From the NCBI GenBank assembly GCA_949317995.1, contig OX439041.1, positions 13,609,501 through 13,673,500 on the forward strand: a DNA stretch of 64,000 nucleotides, given 5' to 3'. The notes below the pieces were generated by a model, which ran no database searches, was not told the DNA's origin, and saw nothing but the letters and a program-made list of their open reading frames with translations. Shown here piece by piece: positions 21,960-33,652 of this stretch (position 1 is its first letter; each line of letters begins with the position of its first letter). Both the position numbers and the translations under genes were made by a program. The stretch is from Acholoe squamosa. Taxonomy: Eukaryota; Annelida; Polychaeta; Phyllodocida; Polynoidae.

Positions 21960-23227
21960 CTACAGACAGAGGTGATGAGCTAGGAAGAAGTGTGCAAAAC
22001 CGATTGAATAATGTTATTGATCTTGATTCTGTAGGCGCATAATACCACCATCAATATCAAGTTGATTTCCATTACATATCAGAGCAGCATGCCACAAAGA
22101 TGCAAATAAGTTGAAGCCATTTTCTGAATTGTCTAACTTTTTAGACAACAATTATGAGTGTCAATATTCCATTGCTGAGTTATCAGAACAGATGAATTCT
22201 TTCTTAAGAAGGATACTTGAAAAAGTGGTTGAAACAGAAACTGAAAAGCCATTATCTTAGTTAGTCTAGTGTACCCTCTCAAGTGTGCTGAAAGCATTGA
22301 TTCCTGGAAAACTGAATGTCCCAGAGGCAAGCAACTTCATAATAGATGGAGGTCATCTTCTACATAGTGTAGTTTGGCCAAGCCCAGTAATGTATGAGGA
22401 AAATATGTGAGGGCTAGTTATGTTGAAAATAATTACGGCACAAACACAGCAGTAGTCTTTGATGGCTATGATGGCCCAGCAACAACAAAGTCAGAAGTCT
22501 TTGATGGCTATGATGGCCCAGCAACAACAATGTCAGAAGAACAGAAGCGCAGGTCAGCAAAAGCATGTTCTTCAGAAATACTGTTTCAAGATGACATGCA
22601 TGCAACAACACCTCAAAAAGATTTCCTTGCAAATGCAAAGAATAAATCTCGCCTCATTACTGCAGTATCCTCAAGCCTGACCAAATATAACTGTGCATCA
22701 AGCCATTGCAGATGCTGATGAACTCATTGTGACAACTGCCTTGACAGAATGTGATATGGGACATACATTACTGGTTGTTGGTTCTGACACTCACCTACTT
22801 GTAATGATGACAGCCCATGCAAAGCCTTCAGACAATATCTTCCTATTCCAACCTGGCAGAATAAATGAACCAAAGCTATATGATATAAAGAAACTTCAGA
22901 GTGCTTTACATGATAAGAAAGACATCCTCCTCCTGTTACATGTGATATCTGGGTGTGACACCACATCTGCACCTTTTAGAAAGGGGAAAAATGCTGTCTT
23001 CAACTTCTAACCAAAAACAAAGAGATGGCTGAAAATGGAACTTGCTCCCAGTTACTACAGACCTTCTATCAGCACCTGATAAAATCCTGAACATGATAAG
23101 CTGCAACTGTAAGAAGGGATGTCAGTGTTGGTGTGGATGTCGCAAACTGGGAATAACTTGCTCAACAATGTGTGGAGAATGTGCAGGGGTAGATTGCTTG
23201 AATGCTGCTCAAGCAGAACAGGACTAA
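21960..23227 (+). pseudogene. PIN-like nuclease plus CXC-domain gene, degenerate
   Basis: Remnant of a multicopy invertebrate gene type with a PIN/FEN-like N-terminal domain and a tesmin-type CXC cysteine cluster. Visible pieces in order: NFIIDGGHLLHSVVWPSPV, VVFDGYDGPATTKSE, ADADELIVTTALTE, LVVGSDTHLLVMM (family usually Asp where His now stands), LLLHVISGCDTTSAPFRKGK, then after an internal deletion APDKILNMISCNCKKGCQCW with CSTMCGECAGVDC. Frames change repeatedly, with stops near 22257 and 22410. A 42-base exact-length tandem duplication lies within it. It starts close to the end of duplicated segment copy 2. Such genes often ride with mobile elements; here no ends are visible. Confidence 0.75.
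22457..22540 (+). repeat. 42-bp tandem duplication inside the PIN-like pseudogene
   Basis: Two consecutive 42-base units differing at one base, each coding VFDGYDGPATT[K/M]SE. In-frame, so it added 14 codons. Confidence 0.9.
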
Positions 23228-24021
23228 CATGAAAACTATCAAACAACAATCAGAAATGAAAGTTTCTTGTCTTTGGTAAAAGTGAATGAATGTGAAGCAT
23301 AAATTCTGAAATAAAATGACATTTTAGCGGATTTGATAAAGTATATGAATAAATTCCAGTACTCAGGTATTTTGTTTATTAAAGCACCATATCAAATTTC
23401 TCTTTCTTGTATGGTATGAGGCACCTTTAGGGGAGATATCATGTTTTTTGGGGTATGTAGTTATGATAAAGCATATTTTTTGGGTAACAAACAAAGAGTA
23501 ACGATGAATATTGCCTAAAAAAAGCCAAGCCTAGGACAACCCAGGACTTTTAGTATGTTCATACCAATACATAAACGAGCCAATCCTGAAATTCTCAGCT
23601 TTCTTTGAATTCATTCAACGTCAAAACCTAATTTTACTGGACTATATGGCCCCTTTTCAAACCATTGGTGTCTCAACAAGAAGATTCCAAGTCCACATAT
23701 CTGAAACAAATATAACTAGAGCTATACATATGAATTTCTGCTATGTTGCACCATGTTAGACCACATAAACTTGATCTAAACGTTCACCCAAAGACATAAC
23801 ATTTTAAGTTGTTTAGAGTTTGAGTTTAACAAGTTTTATTGGCTCAATAACATCATACAGTTGAAGCTTTTCAGGATCAGCCATACAAATATTAATAATA
23901 AAGAAACATGTCAGTGACTGCACATAGATCATAAGAAAGGCGCTTAAACAGTGATATTCAGACTTATCAGGTAGTCAGACGTTCTACCTTCATAATAGAT
24001 TACAGATCAAGGTTTGTAGAG
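23228..24021. other. Non-coding left flank of the LTR element
   Basis: No gene seen. The stretch 23700-23830 resembles, at low identity, 42640-42740 on the other side of the LTR element, suggesting insertion into an older repeat. Confidence 0.45.
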
Positions 24022-24025
24022 GTAA
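24022..24025. other. Target-site duplication GTAA, left
   Basis: GTAA directly before the LTR; the same four bases follow the other LTR at 42493-42496, as expected for a Gypsy-type insertion. Confidence 0.75.
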
Positions 24026-24205
24026 TGTGAGACTATCACAGATGACCCCTTAATATCAGAGTATCTTACCTTGAAGATGTAGGAGAGACAACTCCAGCAC
24101 ATGTGTAGTGGTCTGCAGTCAGCTCTAAAGTGCGGGAATCATGCCTCAATAGCCCGCACGTCGGGCCCGGATTTCCCTTACATGCACGGATGCACGCGTC
24201 TCACA
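24026..24205 (-). repeat. 3' LTR (180 bp, internally deleted)
   Basis: Ends TG...CA, shares both halves with the 226-bp 5' LTR but lacks 46 bases, including a GGGGAATCCCC palindrome. Confidence 0.85.
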
Positions 24206-24217
24206 CTCCTCTCCATT
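24206..24217 (-). other. Polypurine tract
   Basis: On the minus strand AATGGAGAGGAG lies immediately before the 3' LTR, the expected plus-strand priming site. Confidence 0.7.
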
Positions 24218-25046
24218 CAGTTTCTAAAGGGCAGGGCACTGATTCGATAATGTCCAGATTATGTATATGTTTGTCGGACCTTTCAGTCCAGCGCAGGGTG
24301 CTGCTATATACAAGGTACTCGTCACTGGTCCCAACTTCGTGCTAGTTTTCTACTTGTTTATGTGCCTACGATCTACAATAATGACTACTGACTATGTGTA
24401 CTCTCGGGGGCTTAGGATTGAGGCCCAAAGAACACCTCAGTGTTCCATGCTGCAATCCTTAGTACGATGCTAAGGGGCAGTCCCCGCAGCTCCCCTATAC
24501 GTCTGGCAACCTCCAGGATTGACTCTGGGCAATGCTGACTTGGATGGATTCTAGGGGGGCAAAAGTATGGACTGTCAGTCTCCAGGAGCAGCTCGTCCAA
24601 GTGGATGTTCTGCACTACCTTCTCCAGCTCTCCATTCAGTTTCTAAAGGGCAGGGCACTGATTCGATAATGTCCAGATTATGTATATGTTTGTCGGACCT
24701 TTCAGTCCAGCGCAGGGTGCTGCTATATACAAGGTACTCGTCACTGGTCCCAACTTCGTGCTAGTTTTCTACTTGTCTATGTGCATACGATCTACAATAA
24801 TGACTACTGACTATGTGTACTCTCGGGGGCTTAGGATTGAGGCCCAAAGAACACCTCAGTGTTCCATGCTGCAATCCTTAGTACGATGCTAAGGGGCAGT
24901 CCCCGCAGCTCCCCTATACATCTGGCAACCTCCAGGATTGACTCTGGGCAATGCTGACTTGGATGGATTCTAGGGGGGCAAAAGTATGGACTGTCAGTCT
25001 CCAGGAGCAGCTCGTCCAAGTGGATGTTCTGCACTACCTTCTCCAG
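24209..25046. repeat. 419-bp tandem duplication at the 3' end of the LTR element
   Basis: Units 24209-24627 and 24628-25046 are nearly identical. Each holds the last ~68 codons of the TatD ORF and the 3' untranslated region up to the purine tract. The inner unit belongs to the long TatD frame; the outer is a duplicate tail. Confidence 0.93.
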
Positions 25047-26735
25047 CTCTGGATGGTGGTTAGAGCGTAGCAGCAACACAGAGATGCTGAAGGACACCTG
25101 TTCCCAGGCCTTCTGCTCTGCGAGGCCCCTGTCAAAGCTGTGGAGCTGGATACGGTGTTTATTGGGTAGCACTTGTGTGAGGACCTGTCTGCACATCCTA
25201 CCAGCCCGTCCATCACCCCTGTTGCGTGTATGGACTATGACTGGCAGTCTCGTTTCTGCAGCCACGGAGGCTAGATTGGCCAGTGCCACCTCTTGGGAGA
25301 GGACCCGTCCATGGCCTTTGTATGGTAGAGGTCGATGCCGATTTCTCCCACCGCGACGACGTCCTGGGTCGCTGCCTCACGGGTCTAGTATAGCAGATCC
25401 TCCAACTCCTCCAGTCATTCCTGGACTATAGCTGGGTGTAGGCCCACTGCTCTTAGCACTCTCACCCCCTGGAGATCTGCCATGCGTCCCCAGTCACCCG
25501 GGTAGCATTGGACATCAACTACCATAGGGTAGAGAGGTTCCTCCGCCAGTGGACCTGGTGGAGTTTCTGGCCAGCTGGCGAAGGTGACAGTGGGCATCAA
25601 AGCCGGGTGGAAGGGTTGACCCCAGGCACCCAGCTGACTCATTTGGTGTCTTGAATCTTTGTCGGGTGTTCTGGTCGCAAAGCACCAAGAGCGATGCCAG
25701 TACACGCCAGTGAAGCAGGCATCGTTCACGTGATGGCGGATTCATGATCCTCTTCGCCTCTTCGCCGTGAGCCCCAGCGCCTGATCATAATGTGCCATGA
25801 GTGCTTCTTGGCATGGTGACACCGAGATCTCTCCCAGTGTGTCCTTGTTCAGCAGGTGGTGTAGGTTGGCTCTCTTTACACCCAGGGAATGCGACAGGTC
25901 TTCAAGCATTCCTGCGCACATCACAGCCCAACGGTCCAACATCCTATCGTCAAATGGTCTTGCTCTGCGCCACTGGCTCATATGCTCTGCCAAACAGCTT
26001 GGTCTTGTGAACTGCTCCTGACAGTCCCAGCATGGCTGGATGAAGAAGGGCACATGAGACTGTACAACATGGCGATGGATGTGGTTTGACCGACTGAACA
26101 TGTCAGACACTGGGCATGCGCTGGTCTTACGTCACTTCTTTACCGCTGGCTGCAGCCCGGTACCACGCCTCTTGGGCTGGTTATCATTTGGTCTGGGACG
26201 TCTCTGTATGGTAACCGTTCTTACTTCTTCCTCTTCCTCATATTCTCTCTTCCTGTGGCCTGTGGCCAGTGTGACAGACCGCTGACTGCCTTCCTCCACT
26301 GCAGCTCCGCCCGGACCACTTGCGAAAGTGACCCCGATTCCCGTTGGTATTGGACGGGCTACTTCATGGCTATAATCTCTTCGCCGAATCTCGCTGGCTG
26401 CCGGAGACGCTACTGCTGGTGTTGGGGTAGCATCCTCCTGGCCCAGTTCCTGCTGTGACGGAACTTTGTGGTCTCTAGCAGGTTCTATTGACTGGGTCCC
26501 ATTCCTCAGGGCCGGAGAACCAGCCATCATCGGGCCAGCCATTATTGGAAGAGATGACCCCCCACTGTGCGAGTGACCAGGGCGAGCCAAACAGAAGAGG
26601 TGTTTGACCCATGATGGCTGTTGCTGCCGATGGAAGTGGCATTGGGACCAAGACAAACCCACTCGGTGGCATCTGGGTTGGCTGAGTGGATTGATTCTGA
26701 TTCATCTCTAGTAGAGTTGTTGATCCAAGCTGCAA
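24831..26735 (-). pseudogene. ORF3 of the LTR element: Pro-rich region, zinc-finger-like motif, TatD-family nuclease
   Basis: A third ORF after integrase. It starts with a Pro/Ser-rich region (26735-26400), a basic/acidic stretch (HRKREYEEEEEV, then RRPRPNDNQPKRRG), then a zinc-finger-like segment (CWDCQEQFTRPSCLAEHM, about 26000), a helical part, and a TatD-type metal-dependent DNase: metal-binding DAHCHL (about 25610), GLHP, GEIGID (about 25350), VIVH, LHSFDRG and LETDSPYF near the end with FFG. The core TatD metal and catalytic motifs are present, but there are at least two stops near 25400-25420 and several frame changes. TatD enzymes are 3'-5' nucleases in DNA repair and apoptosis. That it forms one ORF with the zinc-finger segment is inferred from continuous coding potential. 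Confidence 0.82.
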
Positions 26736-26804
26736 TGGTCAAGAGAAGACGAGGTCTATAATTCCATCTTATTAAATCTAGTGGGACTACTTGTGTGACT
26801 ATGA

Positions 26805-27700
26805 CTACTTATAGGTTGCTATTGTTAGTGGAGGAAGCTGAGATAGGTGGCGAATCGTGTTCAAAAGTCTTGCGGGAAGGCGTATGGGCCTGCCTCTTCT
26901 TGACCTTCGTTCTACTGAGTTGCGGCTAGACTCCACTGAGCTAGTCTGATCATGACATGTAGTTCCTTTTCTTGTATTTTTTCTTTTTCTCTCCACACCA
27001 AGCCCCTTAGGCTGGTTCGCTACAGCCTGTGGATTTTCTGCTGGGCGTCCCGCAGGCTCGTCCAGAGCAGCTGTGGCATCTCCTGCCACAGGCTGATTGT
27101 CAAGGGCAGCTAAGGGTGTATCCTCCTTCTGCCTCATGTCGGGAGGGCCATTCCCCAGAGCCAGATGATTGTCTGGGGCAGCCAAGGGTGCGTCTTCTCT
27201 CTGCCTCTCTGTCTCCTGAGTTGGTTCCAGCTCTGCCTCATCTGCAGATTCCTCCAGATTCAACAGCCGATGTCTCATACGGCGGAGCCACATTGTGTTT
27301 GCTCTGTCCATGCACATAATAATGCAGTCATAGTGGATAACCTCCACCTTTTTCCTCCTCCGGATCTTCAGGAGCACAGGTTTTGCCTTGAGTCCTTCAC
27401 ACGCCGTTTCGTGGACTTCCTCCATGGTTCGTCGCAGCTTTTGAACATACTTTGAGGTGGAGTTGGGAACATTGTCGTTCCCTGCAGTAAGTCCGAAAAC
27501 AACATCCTCTGGTTGCATAACTTCCCGGCCCAGCATCATCATGTTGGGGCTATACCCAGTTTGCTTGTGGGGAACCGCCTGGAGGGCTCCAGCCAGGACA
27601 GACAGGTGTCTATCCCATTGCCTTGCCTTTCCCTCAAGAAAACAGCGCACCATCTGCAGGATTGTTCTATTGTACCGTTCCACCTGTCCATTTGATGCAG
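26805..27700 (-). pseudogene. Gypsy integrase C-terminal part, unit A
   Basis: Begins in the late catalytic core (SNGQVERYNRTILQMV with the third acidic residue) and continues with YSPNMMMLGREVMQPEDVVFG, a basic linker and a long Glu/Pro/Arg-rich tail. The N-terminal zinc finger and the D,D part of the core are missing because the internal deletion joins RT directly to this point. 292 open codons. Confidence 0.88.
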
Positions 27701-28267
27701 GTCTGTATGGTGTTGTCCTGGTGTTCAGGCCCCAATAATCGAGGCACTATTGGACTGACCCGTCTTTCTTGCGTACCAATACATGAACTGCAGCCCATGG
27801 GGATGATGAGGGCCTGATTACTCCAGCATCAAGCAACTTGTTAAGATGCTTTTCCTCTTCCTCTTGAAAACCACTGTGTCTATGGTGTGTTGTTTAGCTG
27901 AGAAGCAACCCAGGTCTGTGTCATTCTTTGAGAACACTGACTGGTATTCCTTAAGGATAGTGCACAGCTCTTGGGCCTGATCCAGGTTGAGCACTGAGGC
28001 TGAAAGATGTGGTGGTGTCTGCCCCGCCAGGTCTTCGACATCCTCTGCTGAGACTGGCTGTTTGGCTTCATCGTTTACATGTTCCAAGTTCCTAAGGCCA
28101 GCCGGCACCGTTGACATGTCGAGTTCTGAGTCCATGACTCCTCCGGGCTGTGCGGACCCGAGAACCTGGCCTGCCTTGACCTTGATGTAGTTATCACGGA
28201 CATTACATAACTCGACTTCTGCTGTGTCTGAACTTTTATCTCTGACACTGTGTGGGCTAAAAGACAT
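27701..28267 (-). pseudogene. Gypsy reverse transcriptase N-terminal remnant, unit A
   Basis: Pre-RT linker (LCTILKEYQSVFSKNDTDLG) and first RT block (LLDAGVIRPSSSPWAAVHVL, RKKDGSV), with a frameshift around 27818 and a stop shortly after. The palm with YxDD, RNase H and the integrase start are deleted; the coding text passes within a few codons from RT fingers to integrase. Confidence 0.85.
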
Positions 28268-28651
28268 CCGGGTGAAAGAGTCTTGGGTTCAGAACCCGAT
28301 CTTCTTCCAGCACATCCGGTCCAAGATTGGTACACACTGCTACCTGTCAGGATGAATGTGGTGGTAATACAACTCTCTTGAGGCAGGCCACTGGGGAGAC
28401 CCCATATGTGTCGCCTGACCTGCTTTGGCTATATTTAGCTCTGATAATGTGACCATTGATCTGGACTGTTGCCATTGTGAGATCAATCGAGGATCAATCA
28501 AGTCTATCTACCCAGTATGACAGAATCTGTTATTGGCGCAACATACATGTGCCATTTGAATGAGTCCATCTGTTTTGAGAGTTACTGGGTTTGTGAAGTG
28601 GCCCTTCATGAAGCTGTCTGGCCCACCCTCCTTCAACTTGATGGTCTCCTT

Positions 28652-29014
28652 TCATGTAGGAGGGTGCTCCATGCCTTCTGCAAAGTTCGAGCTGAGTGCA
28701 GACACTTGTGCGCCTAGGTCGATCAGAGCATTTACTGAGGACCCATCGATTACAACTGGTAGGACAAGACTCTCAGGGGTGTCTTTTCTAGAGTTCTTTG
28801 TACAGAAGTAGACATTACGTATCTGAGGGTCCTCACGTCCAGCACCATCCTCCACAGTGTGCACCATGTAGGATTTAGCATCAGAGTATGGGCCCTCAGT
28901 GGGTATGTCTGGCCTTTGACACTGCCTTATCTTGGTGTTCTCCAGGGGGCGACCTTTGTCAGCTTCAAACTGGGACTCCTCATGCCTAACCCCATCCTTC
29001 ACAGTGTGCACCAT
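28652..29014 (-). pseudogene. Retropepsin-type aspartic protease, unit A
   Basis: VVIDGSSVNALIDLGAQVSAL is the flap/active-site region of a Gypsy protease, but the catalytic D-T/S-G now reads DLG in both units, so the mutation predates the tandem duplication. Upstream sequence is interrupted by the LINE insertion. Confidence 0.8.
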
Positions 29015-29021
29015 GTGGGAG

Positions 29022-30457
29022 TTTTTTTAAAGTTGTTTATTGGGATAACTACATTTACATAGTAAGTGCAATTAAAACTTGGTGCCCACGCATTGTGGTA
29101 ATTATACCAAGCCCCCTATACATTTCAATTCTTATTAAGACAGTCTAAACATACAACATTCAGTAATGGCCTCATATTTACATTTAACATCAACAGTATA
29201 TTATTGATACCGTATCACAAATTACAAGAAAATATCTGTCAGCGATCAAGTTAATGATGAGATGAGATGAAGATGAGTTCTATTTCTAAATAGTCACACA
29301 AGTTATCACATAAAACAGTCTGGGTAGTCTTTCTTTATAAAGTTTTTAAATTCAGATAGGGTCTCTGTGACCGTGTATTTTGCTTTTAGCTGATTCCATC
29401 TGTTACAGGCTCTATATAAAGCACTACGGATTACAATAGGTTTTAGGCTATGGGGTATTAACAATCATTTTCCCTGATGAAAACGGGTGGGAATATTTCT
29501 ATTGTCGACTAGGTTTTCACACTTTGACAAGTAGAAGGCATAGAATAAAAGATGTTGATCTCTTCTATCGGCAAGCTCTATACACTTACTAACTTGTTTA
29601 ATTTGTTCTGTTGTCATTGTTGGATTTTCTTCCAATTTGACTTTATAAACTACTCTCAGTGCCCAATTTTGTAGTAATTGTAATTCTTTTGTTTCTCCTC
29701 GATAGTCCCTATCCCAAATAAAATCACAATAGTCAAAAGTTGGTAGTATCATGGACTTAAAGATATCTAGAGCTGTAGAGTTATCAACATATTTTCTAAT
29801 TCTTGCGAGCTGAAAAATTTTATGCCTTATATTTTGTGTACAGTTAGCTCGATGCTTAATGAAAGTAAGTTCAGGGTCAAGATCTATACCCAAGTATGTG
29901 AAGTTATATACTCTCTCTAATACAGAATTGTTCAACATAAAAACACTGTTTTCATTACGATTTCCATTATATAGCATCCATTTTGTTTTCTTTTCATTAA
30001 CAGTAAGGGAGTTATGTAAGCACCAGTTATACACAGCCTTGATAGCATTTTTCATATCCTGTGGGGTATTTACAGTTATGACTGCGTCATCGGCATACAA
30101 AGTGGTTTCAAACGGTCCAACCTTAGGGAGAGAGTTAATATAGACAGAAAAAAGTACTGGACCTAAAACCGATCCCTGAGGGACTCCATATTTCATACAC
30201 TTGGAGGTGGACAGTACATCATTAGCTAAGGTATTCTGTGGTCTGTTATGAAGATAATTTTCAAAGAATTTACAAGTTGGTCGGTCAAGGCCTGAAGTTG
30301 ACATTTTTTCTAGTAATTTAGAGTGTGAAACAGTATCAAAAGCTTTTTTGTAATCTAGATATAGACAGTATGACGGTTTGTTTAATATAATATTATTAAT
30401 TATTGTTGATAGATGTTCGGTTATAGCGGACTGAGTGGAGTGTCCAGTTCTGTAACC
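29022..30457 (-). mobile_element. LINE 3' fragment, unit A
   Basis: Copy of the 3' end of the LINE: poly-A (T7 at 29022-29028 on the plus strand), AATAAA-type signal, and the RT C-terminal part (29465-30304 open, with GVPQGSVLGPV and LYADDAV). It ends at the tandem-duplication joint. It keeps 30 bases near the RT end that unit B has lost, and has a nonsense codon near 29465. Confidence 0.88.
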
Positions 30458-30462
30458 TCTTC
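30458..30462. other. Five-base filler at the tandem-duplication joint
   Basis: TCTTC between the end of unit A and the start of unit B, not present at either original edge. Confidence 0.75.
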
Positions 30463-31065
30463 CACTTCTTTACCGCTGGCTGCAGCCCGGTACCACGCCT
30501 CTTGGGCTGGTTATCATTTGGTCTGGGACGTCTCTGTATGGTAACCGTTCTTACTTCTTCCTCTTCCTCATATTCTCTCTTCCTGTGGCCTGTGGCCAGT
30601 GTGACAGACCGCTGACTGCCTTCCTCCACTGCAGCTCCGCCCGGACCACTTGCGAAAGTGACCCCGATTCCCGTTGGTATTGGACGGGCTACTTCATGGC
30701 TATAATCTCTTCGCCGAATCTCGCTGGCTGCCGGAGACGCTACTGCTGGTGTTGGGGTAGCATCCTCCTGGCCCGGTTCCTGCTGTGACGGAACTTTGTG
30801 GTCTCTAGCAGGTTCTATTGACTGGGTCCCATTCCTCAGGGCCGGAGAACCAGCCATCATCGGGCCAGCCATTATTGGAAGAGATGACCCCCCACTGTGC
30901 GAGTGACCAGGGCGAGCCAAACAGAAGAGGTGTTTGACCCATGATGGCTGTTGCTGCCGATGGAAGTGGCATTGGGACCAAGACAAACCCACTCAGTGGC
31001 ATCTGGGTTGGCTGAGTGGATTGATTCTGATTCATCTCTAGTAGAGTTGTTGATCCAAGCTGCAA
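30463..31065 (-). pseudogene. ORF3 N-terminal part, unit B, truncated
   Basis: Same Pro-rich and basic region as 26133-26735, ending at the duplication joint, so it lacks the zinc-finger and TatD parts and runs into LINE sequence. Confidence 0.8.
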
Positions 31066-31134
31066 TGGTCAAGAGAAGACGAGGTCTATAATTCCATCTT
31101 ATTAAATCTAGTGGGACTACTTGTGTGACTACGA

Positions 31135-32030
31135 CTACTTATAGGTTGCTATTGTTAGTGGAGGAAGCTGAGATAGGTGGCGAATCGTGTTCAAAAGTCT
31201 TGCGGGAAGGCGTATGGGCCTGCCTCTTCTTGACCTTCGTTCTACTGAGTTGCGGCTAGACTCCACTGAGCTAGTCTGATCATGACATGTAGTTCCTTTT
31301 CTTGTATTTTTTCTTTTTCTCTCCACACCAAGCCCCTTAGGCTGGTTCGCTACAGCCTGTGGATTTTCTGCTGGGCGTCCCGCAGGCTCGTCCAGAGCAG
31401 CTGTGGCATCTCCTGCCACAGGCTGATTGTCAAGAGCAGCTAAGGGTGTATCCTCCTTCTGCCTCATGTCGGGAGGGCCATTCCCCAGAGCCAGATCATT
31501 GTCTGGGGCAGCCAAGGGTGCGTCTTCTCTCTGCCTCTCTGTCTCCTGAGTTGGTTCCGGCTCTGCCTCATCTGCAGATTCCTCCAGATTCAACAGCCGA
31601 TGTCTCATACGGCGGAGCCACATTGTGTTTGCTCTGTCCATGCACATAATAATGCAGTCATAGTGGATAACCTCCACCTTTTTCCTCCTCCGGATCTTCA
31701 GGAGCACAGGTTTTGCCTTGAGTCCTTCACACGCCGTTTCGTGGACTTCCTCCTTGGTTCGTCGCAGCTTTTGAACATACTTTGAGGTGGAGTTGGGAAC
31801 ATTGTCGTTCCCTGCAGTAAGTCCGAAAACAACATCCTCTGGTTGCATAACTTCCCGGCCCAGCATCATCATGTTGGGGCTATACCCAGTTTGCTTGTGG
31901 GTAACTGCCTGGAGGGCTCCAGCCAGGACAGACAGGTGTCTATCCCATTGCCTTGCCTTTCCCTCAAGAAAACAGCGCACCATCTGCAGGATTGTTCTAT
32001 TGTACCGTTCCACCTGTCCATTTGATGCAG
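31135..32030 (-). pseudogene. Gypsy integrase C-terminal part, unit B
   Basis: Duplicate of 26805-27700 with a handful of substitutions and the same RT-to-integrase deletion joint. Confidence 0.88.
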
Positions 32031-32615
32031 GTCTGTATGGGGTTGTCCTGGTGTTCAGGCCCCGATAATCGAGGCACTATTGGACTGACCCATCTTTCTT
32101 GCGTACCAATACATGAACTGCAGCCCATGGGGATGATGAGGGCCTGATTACTCCAGCATCAAGCATCTTGTTAAGATGCTTTTCCTCTTCCTCTTGAAAA
32201 CCACTGTGTCTATGGTGTGTTGTTTAGCTGAGAAGCAACCCAGGTCTGTGTCATTCTTTGAGAACACTGACTGGTATTCCTTAAGGATAGTGCACAGCTC
32301 TTGGGCCTGATCCAGGTTGAGCACTGAGGCTGACCTGCGGAACAAATCTTAAAGATGTGGTGGTGTCTGCCCCACCAGGTCTTCGACATCCTCTGCTGAG
32401 ACTGGCTGTTTGGCTTCATCGTTTACATGTTCCAAGTTCCTAAGGCCAGCCGGCACCGTTGACATGTCGAGTTCTGAGTCCATGACTCCTCCGGGCTGTG
32501 CGGACCCGAGAACCTGGCCTGCCTTGACCTTGATGTAGTTATCACCGACATTACATAACTCGACTTCTGCTGTGTCTGAACTTTTATCTCTGACACTGTG
32601 TGGGCTAAAAGACAT
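32031..32615 (-). pseudogene. Gypsy RT N-terminal remnant, unit B
   Basis: Duplicate of 27701-28267 carrying an 18-base insertion at about 32334-32351 that adds a stop or frame disturbance between the two open parts. Confidence 0.82.
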
Positions 32616-33001
32616 CCGGGTGAAAGAGTCTTGGGTTCAGAACCCGATCTTCTTCCAGAACATCCGGTCCAAGATTGGTACACACTGCTACCTGTCAGGA
32701 TGAATGTGGTGGTAATACAACTCTCTTGAGGCAGGCCACTGGGGAGACCCCATATGTGTCGCCTGACCTGCTTTGGCTATATTTAGCTCTGATAATGTGA
32801 CCATTGATCTGGACTGTTGCCATTGTGAGATCAATCGAGGATCAATCAAGTCTATCTACCCAGTATGACAGAATCTGTTATTGGCGCAACATACATGTGC
32901 CATTTGAATGTGAGTCCATCTGTTTTGAGAGTTACTGGGTTTGTGAAGTGGCCCTTCATGAAGCTGTCTGGCCCACCCTCCTTCAACTTGATGGTCTCCT
33001 T

Positions 33002-33364
33002 TCATGTAGGAGGGTGCTCCATGCCTTCTGCAAAGTTCGAGCTGAGTGCAGACACTTGTGCGCCTAGGTCGATCAGAGCGTTTACTGAGGACCCATCGAT
33101 TACAACTGGTAGGACAAGACTCTCAGGGGTGTCTTTTATAGAGTTCTTTGTACAGAAGTAGACATTACGTATCCGAGGGTCCTCACGTCCAGCACCATCC
33201 TCCACAGTGTGCACCATGTAGGATTTAGCATCAGAGTGTGGGCCCTCAGTGGGTATGTCTGGCCTTTGACACTGCCTTGTCTTGGCGTTCTCCAGGGGGC
33301 GACCTTTGTCAGCTTCAAACTGGGACTCCTCATGCCTAACCCCATCCTTCACAGTGTGCACCAT
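33002..33364 (-). pseudogene. Retropepsin-type protease, unit B
   Basis: Duplicate of 28652-29014, again with DLG in place of the catalytic DTG/DSG. Confidence 0.8.
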
Positions 33365-33652
33365 GTGGGAGTTTTTTTAAATTTGTTTATTGGGATAACT
33401 ACATTTACATAGTAAGTGCAATTAAAACTTGGTGCCCACGCATTGTGGTAATTATACCAAGCCCCCTATACATTTCAATTCTTATTAAGACAGTCTAAAC
33501 ATACAACATTCAGTAATGGCCTCATATTTACATTTAACATCAACAGTATATTATTGATACCGTATCACAAATTACAAGAAAATATCTGTCAGCGATCAAG
33601 TTAATGATGAGATGAGATGAAGATGAGTTCTATTTCTAAATAGTCACACAAG

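Larger units (their letters stand above)
26133..30457. repeat. 4.3-kb tandem duplication, unit A
   Basis: Direct tandem partner of 30463-34777, separated by a five-base filler. Carries part of ORF3, integrase end, RT start, protease and the LINE 3' part. Nearly identical to unit B; net length difference 10 bases (+18, +2, -30 in B). Confidence 0.93.

Noticed and set aside
27029-27817. Plus-strand ORFs opposite the Gypsy integrase (also at 31359-32147)
   Set aside because: Mirror frames of the real minus-strand coding sequence; they recur only because the segment is duplicated.
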